NCBI GenBank assembly: GCA_020053945.1
Contig: JAGVME010000095.1
Span: 1 to 37,593 of the forward strand
Direction: 5' to 3'
Source of the DNA: Gammaproteobacteria bacterium
Lineage (GTDB): Bacteria; Pseudomonadota; Gammaproteobacteria; Ga0077554; Ga007554
DNA: 37,593 bases
Positions within the stretch are counted from its first letter, which is position 1; every line of letters starts with the position of its first letter. Shown in pieces: positions 16,723 through 25,721 of the stretch. Both the position numbers and the translations under genes were made by a program. The notes below the pieces were generated by a model. It made no database searches. It was not told where the DNA came from and saw only the letters and a list, made by a program, of their open reading frames with translations.

Positions 16723-16762
16723 TGGCTATTACTTGGCTATTACTAGCTAAGTAATAGCCAAG
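16723..16762. promoter_or_regulatory. Tandem 11-base duplication and perfect palindrome between nadB and rpoE
   Basis: TGGCTATTACT occurs twice head to tail (16723-16733, 16734-16744). The second copy forms half of a perfect 12-base inverted repeat, CTTGGCTATTAC (16732-16743) and GTAATAGCCAAG (16751-16762), with a 7-base centre. No T-run follows. The position between divergent genes suggests a protein-binding site or a transcript hairpin, but no factor can be named. Confidence 0.5.
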
Positions 16763-16787
16763 AATATAATATTTCGCGCGTTTGGGC

Positions 16788-16814
16788 GAACTCTATAACG
16801 TGCGCACTGTCTAT
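16788..16814 (+). promoter_or_regulatory. Sigma-E (ECF) type promoter of rpoE
   Basis: GAACTC (16788-16793), 16 bases, TCTAT (16810-16814). This matches the GAACTT-N16/17-TCTGA pattern of sigma-E and AlgU promoters, with the invariant GAAC core intact. It lies about 45 bases before the rpoE start, so the operon probably activates itself. Confidence 0.65.
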
Positions 16815-16860
16815 TGACATAAGCGGGGTGACTTTACCCCGCAACAGGGGATAAGCCCGA

Positions 16861-17451
16861 ATGGGCGAAGAGAACACCGATAAGCGGCTGGTTGAGCTTG
16901 TTCAAAAGGGCGATAAAAAGGCATTTGATATTCTGGTATTAAAATACCAGCATCGGATTGTCAAATTAATATCGCGCTATGTTCGTGATTCCAGTGAAGT
17001 TTATGATGTGGCCCAAGAAGCTTTTATCAAGGCTTACCGTGCTTTACCAGGTTTCCGTGGCGAAAGTGCGTTTTATACCTGGTTATACCGCATCGCCATT
17101 AATACCGCCAAAAATTATTTGATTGCCCAAAATAGACGGCCTCCGGGTGCCGATATAGAAATAGCGGACGCGGAACTTTTTGGGGGGGAGACAGAACTTA
17201 GGGATAACGCCACGCCCGAGCATCTGCTGATGCGTGACGAAATCGAGAAAACTGTTTTTGCGGCGATTGAATATCTACCTGAAGATTTGCGCACCGCAAT
17301 TACCTTGCGGGAGTTGGAAGGCCTGAGCTATGAAGAAATCGCCGAGGTGATGGGGTGTCCGGTAGGTACCGTGCGCTCCCGGATTTTCCGGGCGCGGGAG
17401 GCTATCAATATTAAATTGCGCCCCTTGCTGGAATCAACCGATACCGATTAA
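16861..17451 (+). CDS. rpoE: Extracytoplasmic stress sigma factor RpoE/AlgU
   Basis: 196 residues. Region 2 (FDILVLKYQHRIVKLISRYV...DVAQEAFIKAYRALPGFRGESAFYTWLYRIAINTAKN) and region 4 (LPEDLRTAITLRELEGLSYEEIAEVMGCPVGTVRSRIFRARE) are both complete, joined by a short linker; this is the typical ECF sigma size. It directs RNA polymerase to envelope-stress genes and is held at the membrane by RseA. It heads the operon rpoE-rseA-rseB-mucD. A sigma-E-like promoter precedes it, implying positive feedback. Confidence 0.97.
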   Translation: MGEENTDKRLVELVQKGDKKAFDILVLKYQHRIVKLISRYVRDSSEVYDVAQEAFIKAYRALPGFRGESAFYTWLYRIAINTAKNYLIAQNRRPPGADIEIADAELFGGETELRDNATPEHLLMRDEIEKTVFAAIEYLPEDLRTAITLRELEGLSYEEIAEVMGCPVGTVRSRIFRAREAINIKLRPLLESTDTD

Positions 17452-17481
17452 GGCTAATTGATCGGGAGATGAGGAAAGAGT

Positions 17482-18138
17482 ATGACAGACAAGTTGAATG
17501 AAAAAATTTCGGCGCTGATGGATCACCAGTTGAGCCCACCCGAGGCAGACGATCTCGCCGCGCACATGGCGCATGACCTGCCGCTCCGGCATTGTTGGGC
17601 ACGTTACCACCTGATTGGCGATGCCCTGAGAAATAATGGGCGAAACAACCTTCCTGATACCATTAAGCATGATTTGGCCACCCGCGTAGCAAAGATCATA
17701 GAAGCCGAACCCCCCTTGCCGATATCCCTCGATACTTACCGGCACACCCCTGGATATATCAAAGGCAAAGCCGCCTCATTCTTTAAACCTGTAGTAGGCA
17801 TGGCGATTGCCGCTTCGGTGGCGATGGTGGCTGTGGTCAGCTTCAATATGACGGGTGGGATAAACCACCCCACCGGCCAACAACTGGTGATGGCGCCGTT
17901 GCAAAAGAGCGCTTCAATGATGCCTGCCCAACCTCTAGCCCCATCGGTAATGGCCTCCGCGTCGGTGACCCCGCAAATACCAGCCGAGGCTGTGCCTCAC
18001 ATCACAGGCTCGGAGCTAGCCAATAATCCCCGGCTCGCCAGCTATCTCGAAGATCACAGCAAATATTCAAATGCTACCGTGGTGCAAGGCCAAATGCTGC
18101 CCTATGTACGGATAGTGGGGTATGTTCCCAAGCAATGA
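17482..18138 (+). CDS. rseA: Anti-sigma-E factor RseA (MucA)
   Basis: 218 residues. The cytoplasmic domain starts with EKISALMDHQLSPPEADDL and WARYHLIGDALRN, the sigma-binding signature of RseA/MucA. One membrane helix lies at about residues 104-122 (VVGMAIAASVAMVAVVSF), and the periplasmic part, rich in Ala/Pro, ends in VRIVGYVPKQ. It inhibits RpoE until cut by DegS-like and RseP proteases, while RseB protects it. It starts 30 bases after rpoE with a GAGGAAAGAG ribosome site. Confidence 0.93.
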   Translation: MTDKLNEKISALMDHQLSPPEADDLAAHMAHDLPLRHCWARYHLIGDALRNNGRNNLPDTIKHDLATRVAKIIEAEPPLPISLDTYRHTPGYIKGKAASFFKPVVGMAIAASVAMVAVVSFNMTGGINHPTGQQLVMAPLQKSASMMPAQPLAPSVMASASVTPQIPAEAVPHITGSELANNPRLASYLEDHSKYSNATVVQGQMLPYVRIVGYVPKQ

Positions 18139-18228
18139 TATGACCACCTTTAAAAATTCGCTGAAGCCGCGGGGGATGCCGCAAACAATGGATGCCGGTT
18201 TATTTTTGTGTTAAGAGTTGTCTGCGTG

Positions 18229-19254
18229 ATGATGTTTGCTGTGAAGCGCCCTTTGGCGCTGGTTTCAGTGTATTTTTCTGCCTGCGCGCTCTCGTTGTTG
18301 ATGGCGCTGTCGTCTAGCGCCCCGGCGTGGGCGGGGGAATCAAGTACGGAAGTGCGCCAATGGTTTGACAAAATGTCCCGTGCCGGACAAACCCTCAGCT
18401 ATGAAGGGACGTTCATGTATCGGCGCGGCGAGCAGGTTATGACCATGAAGATTATCCATGTGGCAGATGGGCAAGGGGAGCGGGAGCGCATCATTTCATT
18501 GAATGGCCCCCTGCGGGAAATTGTCCGTGACCGCAAAGGTGTCGCGCATATCAGCGCGGATAATAAAAAACCCATCCGCGTAGATACACAGGTGTCAGCC
18601 CGTTCCCTCCAGTCCAAAACACCTGAACAAATTGCGCAAATCGAAAAATATTACACCTTCTCATTGGCGGGGGATGCACGTACGGCGAATCGCCGGGCGC
18701 GTGTAATTAATATTTCACCCAAAGATATTTATCGTTATGGTTACCGTGTTTCCCTTGACCACCAGACGGGTTTATTATTGCAGTCAGAATTGCTCAGCGA
18801 AGAAGGCGCCCCCCTTGAGCAAATCATATTTATTACCTTTAATGTACTGGATAAAAACCGCATCATGGCATTGGATATTCCCCCGGCAGCCGCAGATGAG
18901 CAGGCGTCCACATCACCTGCCACGGAAGCGGCGCTTCCAATGCCGCCGGGCGACGAGGGGTGGAAAATCAGTAAAATGCCGGAGGGTTTTGCATTGGTTG
19001 AGCGCAACCGGCGTATGAACAAAAGTGGCGGCGTGGTGGAACATCTGGTGTTTACCGACGGCCTTGCCTCGGTTTCGGTCTTCATGGAAAAGAATACCCC
19101 GCATGACAAAACCCCCTTCACCGGTGTGTCACGCATGGGCGCGGTCAATGCCTTTGCCAGAAGGGTGAGCAATCACCAGATTACCGTGGTGGGTGAAGTC
19201 CCGGTGGCTGCGGTGCGTATGATTGGTGAGTCATTTCAGGGTGTAACGCGATAA
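18229..19254 (+). CDS. rseB: Periplasmic sigma-E regulator RseB (MucB)
   Basis: About 341 residues from the ATG at 18229; an in-frame GTG at 18208 is possible, but the AAGAG ribosome-like site (18213-18217) lies downstream of it. The signal peptide MMFAVKRPLALVSVYFSACALSLL...AWA is followed by the LolA-like domain (WFDKMSRAGQTLSYEGTFMYRRGEQVMTMKIIH) and a C-terminal domain that ends with typical VTVVGEVP-like strands. RseB binds the periplasmic part of RseA and blocks its cleavage; lipoprotein or lipopolysaccharide stress signals displace it. It sits in the conserved operon position. Confidence 0.93.
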   Translation: MMFAVKRPLALVSVYFSACALSLLMALSSSAPAWAGESSTEVRQWFDKMSRAGQTLSYEGTFMYRRGEQVMTMKIIHVADGQGERERIISLNGPLREIVRDRKGVAHISADNKKPIRVDTQVSARSLQSKTPEQIAQIEKYYTFSLAGDARTANRRARVINISPKDIYRYGYRVSLDHQTGLLLQSELLSEEGAPLEQIIFITFNVLDKNRIMALDIPPAAADEQASTSPATEAALPMPPGDEGWKISKMPEGFALVERNRRMNKSGGVVEHLVFTDGLASVSVFMEKNTPHDKTPFTGVSRMGAVNAFARRVSNHQITVVGEVPVAAVRMIGESFQGVTR

Positions 19255-19353
19255 ATCGCACCCGCAGGCCGCGTTAATATTTGTAAAGCGTGGCGGGGTT
19301 TTTATTGTACAAGTAGGTTTGCTAATGAACCTGCCGCAAAGTTGAGAGGTATT

Positions 19354-20838
19354 ATGACATACGATATGAAACGCAATGTTGCCCAATCTGTAGTGACACT
19401 GGTGAAAGGCTTGCTGATTTCTGCCGTGTTACTGGGATTTTCGATGGCCTCCTCCGTACAGGCACGTGGGTTGCCTGATTTCACCAAGATTGTTGATGAA
19501 AATAGCCCGGCGGTGGTTAATATCAGCACTTCGCAAAAGGTGCCCAAGCGGGGTTCGAAAAACCCGCACGGCAAAGCGCCCGAAGGCATGCCCGAAGACC
19601 TCTTAAAGCGTTTTTTTGATGACAAGGACGGTGACAAGGGCGAAGAAAATAATGCGCCGGAAGATCTTGACGAAAAATCCTTGGGTTCGGGGTTCATTGT
19701 TTCATCCGATGGTTATGTGTTGACTAACCATCATGTCATCAAAGGCGCTGATGAGATTGTGGTACGCCTGAGCGACCGCCGCGAGCTGGTGGCGAAATTG
19801 GTTGGTACGGATAATCGTAGCGATGTTGCCGTATTGAAAATTGAAGCCGATAACTTGCCGGTGGCAAAGATCGGGCGTTCCCGGGAATTACAGGTGGGCG
19901 AGTGGGTGCTGGCGATTGGTTCGCCGTTTGATTTTGACCATACCGTAACCGCCGGTATTGTCAGCGCCGTGGGCCGTAATTTGCCAAGTGAGAATTACGT
20001 GCCCTTTATCCAGACGGATGTCGCCATCAATCCCGGCAATTCGGGTGGGCCGTTGTTTAACCTGCAGGGTGAGGTGGTCGGCATTAACGCGCAAATTTAC
20101 AGCCGTACTGGCGGGTACATGGGGTTGTCATTCGCCATCCCCATTGATCTTGCGATGAATGTGGTTGAACAGCTCAAATCGCGTGGCCATGTTACGCGTG
20201 GTTGGCTCGGTGTGCTGGTGCAAGATGTTACGCGTGACTTGGCGGAATCGTTTGGCCTGAAAAAGCCGGGCGGCGCCGCCGCTGCGCGGGTGATGCCGAA
20301 CAGCCCCGCCCAACGTGCCGGATTTGAAGTGGGCGATGTGATTGTCGAGTTTGATGGTAAGGAAGTTACCAAGTCTTCGAGCCTGCCGCCTTTGGTTGGC
20401 GTTACCCCCATTGGTAAAGAAGTGGAGGTGAAGGTGATACGCCAGGGCAAGCCCAAGACTCTCAAGGTGAGCATAGGGGAGTTACCGGCGGAAGAGGAAC
20501 CCAAGGTGTCGGCAGCGCCTGCCGCTCCCGAGGGTGATGTGGAGCAGCGTCTCGGGGTAGCCGTGGTTGACCTGAGCCAGAGGCAGCGTGCGGAGCTGGA
20601 TAATGGCGGCAAAGGTGGCGTAATGGTGCAACGTATCAAGGAAGGTCCGGCCCAGAAAGCGGGGGTACGGAGCGGTGATATTCTGTTGAACCTGAATGGC
20701 GTAACCCTTGAAAACGTGGCCCAGTTTAAGCGCCTAGTCGCTGAACTGCCGGTTGGGAAGTCGATTCCATTGCTGGTGCAGCGCCGTGATGACCCGATAT
20801 GGATGGCGCTGAAAATACCGCCTGACACCAAAAAATAA
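19354..20838 (+). CDS. mucD: Periplasmic serine protease MucD/DegQ (HtrA family)
   Basis: 494 residues from the ATG at 19354, chosen because GAGAGG lies just upstream; the earlier TTG at 19342 would include that site in the coding region. Signal peptide cleaved near residue 37 (VQA). Catalytic triad His127 (TNHHVIKG), Asp157 (NRSDVAVLK) and Ser230 (NPGNSGGPL), then two PDZ domains (from about residues 270 and 400). It degrades misfolded periplasmic proteins and, in Pseudomonas, limits AlgU activation. It ends the rpoE operon and is followed by a terminator. Confidence 0.96.
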   Translation: MTYDMKRNVAQSVVTLVKGLLISAVLLGFSMASSVQARGLPDFTKIVDENSPAVVNISTSQKVPKRGSKNPHGKAPEGMPEDLLKRFFDDKDGDKGEENNAPEDLDEKSLGSGFIVSSDGYVLTNHHVIKGADEIVVRLSDRRELVAKLVGTDNRSDVAVLKIEADNLPVAKIGRSRELQVGEWVLAIGSPFDFDHTVTAGIVSAVGRNLPSENYVPFIQTDVAINPGNSGGPLFNLQGEVVGINAQIYSRTGGYMGLSFAIPIDLAMNVVEQLKSRGHVTRGWLGVLVQDVTRDLAESFGLKKPGGAAAARVMPNSPAQRAGFEVGDVIVEFDGKEVTKSSSLPPLVGVTPIGKEVEVKVIRQGKPKTLKVSIGELPAEEEPKVSAAPAAPEGDVEQRLGVAVVDLSQRQRAELDNGGKGGVMVQRIKEGPAQKAGVRSGDILLNLNGVTLENVAQFKRLVAELPVGKSIPLLVQRRDDPIWMALKIPPDTKK

Positions 20839-20854
20839 TCTTTCATTAGAGGTT

Positions 20855-20886
20855 CACGGGGCGCATGATGCGCCCCGTGTTATTTT
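20855..20886 (+). terminator. Rho-independent terminator after mucD
   Basis: CACGGGGCGC and GCGCCCCGTG (20855-20879) form a GC-rich hairpin with a short ATGAT loop, followed by TTATTTT. It starts 17 bases after the mucD stop and is well placed to end the rpoE operon. The next gene, malQ, is convergent, and the 100 bases in between hold nothing else that I recognise. Confidence 0.8.
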
Positions 20887-20986
20887 GGCCATTTATCCAA
20901 AATTTCCATTATCCTAAAAGCTTCAGTAGGAACCACAGCAAGAATAAAGGGCCTTGATGGAATGGGTGGATTTGTTTGGGCGAGCT

Positions 20987-22498
20987 TCACAGCCTGCCAT
21001 ACATCTCCACCATCCGCCGCAGGCGAGCCGGCAAGTCGGCGGGTATTTGATCCCAACTGTAGCGCCACCCCCAATTGCCCTGCGAAGTGCCGGGTAAGTT
21101 CATGCGGTGTGTGGCGTCCAGCCTTAATGCATCTTGCATGGGGATAATGGCCAGGCATGCCACCGAAGCAAGCGCGCTGCGTATCAGGGGCAAGGGCATG
21201 GATTCCAGCGGTTTGGCCAGATATTCCATGATGTAATTTTGCGCGGGATAAGATAGTTCCTGGAACCAACCCAGCGTGGTGTTGTTGTCGTGTGTGCCAG
21301 TGTATACCACGCTGTCTTTTTTGTGGTTGTGCGGAAGATAAGGATTGGTGGGGCCGCCATCAAAGGCAAACTGTAAAATTTTCATGCCCGGCATATGGTA
21401 TTTTTCACGCAGGGCATCGACTTCTGGCGTGATAACCCCCAAGTCTTCCGCCACCAGCGGTAAGGCAGTGAATTTTTTCTGTAGCGCATCAAAGAAGGCG
21501 TCGCCAGGCACCTGGACCCAACGGCCGCCCTCGGCTGTGGGGTTTTCCGCCGGGATTTCCCAACAGGCCTCAAAACCACGGAAATGATCAATGCGCACCA
21601 GGTCAAACAACGCAAACTGCGTAGCCATGCGTTCCATCCACCATTGGAAACCATCCGCCTGCATGCGCTCCCATTCATAATGTGGATTGCCCCAGCGCTG
21701 CCCTGTCGCTGAAAAATAATCGGGAGGCACGCCCGCGACCACCCAGGGATGGCCTGATGGGTCCAGCTTGAAGTAATGACGGTGCGCCCATACGTCGGCA
21801 CTGTCATGCGCGACAAAAATAGGCATGTCGCCAAACAGCAGAATACCCCGTTCATTGGCGTAGTGTTTGAGGGCATACCATTGGCGGAAAAATATGAATT
21901 GCTCAAAATAAATTTGCCCTATCGCCCCAGCAAGGCGCTGCCGCGCTTCCTCTAAAGCGCCGGGATCCCGGTCGCGCAACAACACCGGCCAATCCAGCCA
22001 GGAACGCCCCGCATTTTCGTGGTGCAAGGCAACATATAACGCGAAATCTTTCAGCCAAGGGGACGCTGAGGGAAAAGTTTTGAACGCGGCATTATCTTCC
22101 GCTGAGGCGTGCTGTTTAAAGCCTTGGTACGCTTGCGCAAGGCATGAGTTGCGGTGCGCCGCGGGGTCTGTTGGCTCAAGTGCGGCGCTTTCTGGTGGTA
22201 GCCACCCGCCCTGCACTAACAGTTCCAGGCTAATCAAACGGGGATTACCCGCATGCGCGGACAAGCATTGATAGGGTGAACCATCGTCGTGGGTAGGGCC
22301 CAAGGGCAGCATCTGCCATACGGTCATGCCGCACGTTACCATAAAGTCAATAAAGCGAAATGCATCCGACCCTAAATCGCTATCAGGGAGTGAGGTGGGG
22401 TGCAATAAAATACCTGCCCTGCGCCGGTCCAAGCATTGGTTTTTGCGCGGGCCCCCACATAAATGAGAAGGGCTGTTTTGCGGTCCGGTACCTTGCAT
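20987..22498 (-). CDS. malQ: 4-alpha-glucanotransferase (amylomaltase, GH77)
   Basis: 503 residues. Landmarks of GH77: RRAGILLHPTSLP near the N-terminus, LPLGPTH, GDMPIFVAHDSADVWAH, the nucleophile Asp in VRIDHFRGF, the acid/base Glu in AEDLGVITPEV and the third Asp in GTHDNNT; C-terminal RMNLPGTSQGNWGWR. It transfers maltosyl and longer glucans between alpha-1,4 chains, reshaping short oligosaccharides. Its ATG overlaps the stop of the GH57 gene by one base (TGATG), so it is the last gene of the glgC-GH57-malQ operon. The first 20 or so residues are extra compared with core domains. Confidence 0.95.
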   Translation of the reverse strand: MQGTGPQNSPSHLCGGPRKNQCLDRRRAGILLHPTSLPDSDLGSDAFRFIDFMVTCGMTVWQMLPLGPTHDDGSPYQCLSAHAGNPRLISLELLVQGGWLPPESAALEPTDPAAHRNSCLAQAYQGFKQHASAEDNAAFKTFPSASPWLKDFALYVALHHENAGRSWLDWPVLLRDRDPGALEEARQRLAGAIGQIYFEQFIFFRQWYALKHYANERGILLFGDMPIFVAHDSADVWAHRHYFKLDPSGHPWVVAGVPPDYFSATGQRWGNPHYEWERMQADGFQWWMERMATQFALFDLVRIDHFRGFEACWEIPAENPTAEGGRWVQVPGDAFFDALQKKFTALPLVAEDLGVITPEVDALREKYHMPGMKILQFAFDGGPTNPYLPHNHKKDSVVYTGTHDNNTTLGWFQELSYPAQNYIMEYLAKPLESMPLPLIRSALASVACLAIIPMQDALRLDATHRMNLPGTSQGNWGWRYSWDQIPADLPARLRRMVEMYGRL

Positions 22499-24285
22499 CA
22501 GGGAGCTATCTGGCCTGGCCGCATCACCCCGCCCATTTGTGGTGCGCCGCCGCCATGGGAAAGTGCATGCGATAAATATTCGGGCGGATCAACATTAAGC
22601 ATTTGGTACAGGTTAACCAAATGACGGCGGTACAGGCGTTCAAAGTCACTTACTGTATCCGCCGGGTTGTAATCACCAAACCACCAGAACCAGTCTGAGC
22701 CTTCGCAGACCGCTAATTGTTGCTCGGCATGGGCAAGCTGTTCGGCGCTTAATTTATTGCTGGCTACCACTTTATCAAATGCCCGTTTGGCATCGCCCAA
22801 CATGCCCCAGCCGCGGTTTTTATCGGGGCTGCCAATCCAGGTGGAAAAGGTGCCATACACCCAGCTTCCCGCTACGAGTTCTGGCATCGGGTATAGGGTG
22901 GTTTCATCATCCAGGCAGGCAGAGAATGTGGTCAACTCAATATCAGGATGCTCCGCTAAACGGCGGTATAGAGCACTCAAAAAATAATAGCCATTTTCCG
23001 GATAATATTCCCAAGCATTTTCGCCATCCATAATAATTGAAACAACACTGTCCGGTTCTGATGCTGCCGCCGAGATGTTTCCCAGATGGTGGATCAGGTT
23101 GGCGACGGCATCATCGGCATGCCAGTCGGAATAAGTGAAGCCAATTAAATCAGAAAGCCCGTCATCACGAAAAAAACACGCCACTTTATTTTTTGGCAGT
23201 AATGCTTCCAGGCGATAGGGATGATGTACGCCGACGCCATTTACTCCAGGGATAGGCGTAGGCGCGGTCTTGGTCTTTGGAGCCGCAGCGGCGGCGGTTT
23301 TGGCGTGCGCCCAACTGTTATGCATAACACTGCCGCCACTTGCGACCCAACGAAATCCGTTTTCGCCTAACAGCTTCACGGCCGCCGTGCTGACGCCGCC
23401 TTCTGAGGGCCAGCAGCCGAGGGGAGTGATGCCAAAGTAATGTTTGAAGGTTTCCAGGCCTTTTTTGATATGCCAATGCGCGCGGGCTTCGCCGCCCGGA
23501 TACTCTTCGATATGCGGGAGCGGCGCATCGGGCATGGCTTCGTGTGCCGAGCGTAAATCCAATAGCAATGGGACAATCGGATGCGCATACGGTGTAAGGG
23601 ACAATTCCACCTGGCCGCTGTTGGCTAATGCGGCATAGCGGCCAATGATGCCTCCCAATAATTCACCGATAATTTCCAGCAATAAGCGGCGGTCATGCAG
23701 TGAATATCCGGTGCATTTGTCCATCAATTCCTTAACACGCTTATCTTCGCGCCGCACCGTCTCGCCTAACCACGCCAAGTGATACCATACCAGCAGATCC
23801 ACCATGAATTGGTCATTCAAATAAGCCAGGGCTTCCGGTTTGGTGGCCACCCAGGTGCCCATGTCCGCCAGTTGGCGATACGCTGGAAAACGATTAATCA
23901 CACGTTTTTCATTAACGCGCAAACAGGCTTTGACCAAAAGGAGGAGCTGGCCGGAATCGACAGGTAAAACGGGTTGTACCAAGGCGGCCAGCAACGGATC
24001 ACGGATCGCATGGGTATTCTGCAAAAAACCCTGGATTTGCGCGGCATAATCCGCAATTTGCTCAAGCAAAACGGGTGCGAAATTGACCACGGCGCGCGCA
24101 TTGGGCACCGCCTCAATGTGCGCTGCCATGTCTACATAATCTTTCATGCCGTGTAGGTAAGTCCAAGGCAATTGGTATTCGCCGCTGATGAGATCCCGGT
24201 ATTGCGGCTGATGCATATGCCAGCACAGCACTACCTTCAAGCGTTTTTTAGTGGCGCCGCCTGGCGCGTTATTACTATCGGACAT
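22498..24285 (-). CDS. Glycoside hydrolase family 57 alpha-glucan enzyme
   Basis: 595 residues from the ATG at 24285 ([10 protein letters not shown]); a longer ORF to 24333 would run deeper into glgC. GH57 signatures: [12 protein letters not shown] at the N-terminus, the catalytic nucleophile in [10 protein letters not shown], and the acid Asp in [12 protein letters not shown]. Members act on alpha-1,4 or alpha-1,6 glucans (alpha-amylase, amylopullulanase, 4-alpha-glucanotransferase, branching enzyme); which one cannot be decided here. No signal peptide, so it acts in the cytoplasm. A low-complexity alanine/lysine stretch (about residues 325-345) breaks the barrel. It overlaps glgC by 11 bases and malQ by one, a tightly coupled operon for glycogen handling. 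Confidence 0.9.
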   Translation of the reverse strand: MSDSNNAPGGATKKRLKVVLCWHMHQPQYRDLISGEYQLPWTYLHGMKDYVDMAAHIEAVPNARAVVNFAPVLLEQIADYAAQIQGFLQNTHAIRDPLLAALVQPVLPVDSGQLLLLVKACLRVNEKRVINRFPAYRQLADMGTWVATKPEALAYLNDQFMVDLLVWYHLAWLGETVRREDKRVKELMDKCTGYSLHDRRLLLEIIGELLGGIIGRYAALANSGQVELSLTPYAHPIVPLLLDLRSAHEAMPDAPLPHIEEYPGGEARAHWHIKKGLETFKHYFGITPLGCWPSEGGVSTAAVKLLGENGFRWVASGGSVMHNSWAHAKTAAAAAPKTKTAPTPIPGVNGVGVHHPYRLEALLPKNKVACFFRDDGLSDLIGFTYSDWHADDAVANLIHHLGNISAAASEPDSVVSIIMDGENAWEYYPENGYYFLSALYRRLAEHPDIELTTFSACLDDETTLYPMPELVAGSWVYGTFSTWIGSPDKNRGWGMLGDAKRAFDKVVASNKLSAEQLAHAEQQLAVCEGSDWFWWFGDYNPADTVSDFERLYRRHLVNLYQMLNVDPPEYLSHALSHGGGAPQMGGVMRPGQIAP

Positions 24286-25543
24286 GATGTATTTCCAGCC
24301 CCAGCATTTCAGGAGTAACCAGTACGATGCCATTGGGTGTTACATGGTAGCGTTTGGCATCTTCGTTTAAATCAGCGCCGATCACTGTGCCTGCCGGGAG
24401 ACGGCATCCCTTGTCAACTACCACCCGGGTAAGATGGCAATGTTCGCCAATTTCCACGCTGGGTAACACTACGCAATCTTTCACCGTGGAATAAGAATGC
24501 ACATGCACATTGGAAAACAGTAATGAATGCCTGACCACCGCGCCCGAAATAATGCAGCCTCCTGACACCATGGAATCAACCGCCATGCCGCGGCGCTCTT
24601 CATCATCAAATACAAACTTTGCAGGCGGAAGCTGTTCCTGGTAAGTCCAAATCGGCCATTCCTCATCATAGAGATTAAGGTCCGGCGTGATCCCGATCAA
24701 TTCCATATTGGCCTGCCAGAAAGCATCCACTGTTCCCACGTCGCGCCAATAGGCTTGCACATTATTCTGCACATCACGGAACGAATAAGCCAGCACCCGG
24801 TATTTTTCAATAATCGCGGGAATGACATCCTTGCCAAAATCATGGCTGGAATCTTTTTTGTCCGCGTCTTTAATCAGTTGCTCATAGAGAAATTTGGTGT
24901 TAAATATATAAATTCCCATTGAAACCAACGTTACCCCAGCCCGGCCAGGAATCGGTTCGGGATTCGGGGGTTTTTCGGTGAACTTAATTACTTTGCCCGC
25001 TGCATCCACTGACATCACACCAAAGGCACGCGCCTCATTAAGGGGCACTTCCATGCATCCCACCGTCATATCCGCGCCATGTTCAACATGGTATGCAATC
25101 ATGGTGCCGTAATCCATCTTGTAAATATGGTCGCCTGCCAGGATCAGCACATATTCAGGATCATGCAAACGGATAATGTCCAGGTTTTGATAAACCGCAT
25201 CGGCCGTGCCGGCATACCATTTTGCATCGACGCGCTGCTGCGCCGGTAACAATTCGACGTATTCACCAAATTCACCGCGCAAAAATCCCCATCCTTGTTG
25301 AATATGGCGAATCAACGAATGCGCTTTGTATTGGGTGAGGACACCGATACGGCGGATGCCGGAATTAATGCAATTGGAAAGGGGGAAATCAATGATGCGG
25401 AATTTGCCGCCAAACGGCACAGCCGGTTTGGCGCGCCATTCCGTAAGATTTGCGAGCCGGGAACCGCGCCCCCCGGCAAGAATCAATGCTAATGTGTCAC
25501 GCGTAAGACGGCTGATAAAACGTGTTTTCTGACCAGGAACCAC
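24275..25543 (-). CDS. glgC: Glucose-1-phosphate adenylyltransferase
   Basis: 422 residues if it starts at the GTG at 25543, which has a GGGGGGAG ribosome site 5 bases upstream; ATG at 25558 and TTG at 25582 are in frame but lack one. Nucleotidyltransferase core [13 protein letters not shown], then [48 protein letters not shown] and a C-terminal left-handed beta-helix with hexapeptide-like repeats ([23 protein letters not shown]). It makes ADP-glucose, the committed step of bacterial glycogen synthesis, and is usually allosteric. First gene of an operon with GH57 and malQ, divergent from glgB. Confidence 0.96.
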   Translation of the reverse strand: MVPGQKTRFISRLTRDTLALILAGGRGSRLANLTEWRAKPAVPFGGKFRIIDFPLSNCINSGIRRIGVLTQYKAHSLIRHIQQGWGFLRGEFGEYVELLPAQQRVDAKWYAGTADAVYQNLDIIRLHDPEYVLILAGDHIYKMDYGTMIAYHVEHGADMTVGCMEVPLNEARAFGVMSVDAAGKVIKFTEKPPNPEPIPGRAGVTLVSMGIYIFNTKFLYEQLIKDADKKDSSHDFGKDVIPAIIEKYRVLAYSFRDVQNNVQAYWRDVGTVDAFWQANMELIGITPDLNLYDEEWPIWTYQEQLPPAKFVFDDEERRGMAVDSMVSGGCIISGAVVRHSLLFSNVHVHSYSTVKDCVVLPSVEIGEHCHLTRVVVDKGCRLPAGTVIGADLNEDAKRYHVTPNGIVLVTPEMLGLEIHHVR

Positions 25544-25655
25544 AATCACTCCCCCCATGGCTGTTACGTTATTGGATGGCAAGAAAGTTTTGAATCAATT
25601 TGAATTTCATCGTGGTATGAAACCCCGACGCACGACCCACGGAACCCCTTGTTAA

Positions 25656-25676
25656 GTATGATACTATACATCATAC
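25656..25676. promoter_or_regulatory. Dyad-symmetric site between glgC and glgB
   Basis: GTATGAT-N7-ATCATAC is a perfect 7-base dyad centred in the gap between the divergent glycogen genes, flanked on both sides by GTTAA. The surrounding 60 bases are A/T rich. It has the form of a repressor or activator operator that could coordinate both transcripts; no regulator gene is nearby to name. Confidence 0.4.
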
Positions 25677-25721
25677 GTTAATCAATGCTCATACTACTTT
25701 GTTATTTATATTAAATATCCC

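Noticed and set aside
25685-25697. ATGCTCATACTAC before glgB resembles the centre of the MITE-like element
   Set aside because: Only a short match with a two-base gap and no flanking palindrome; likely chance.
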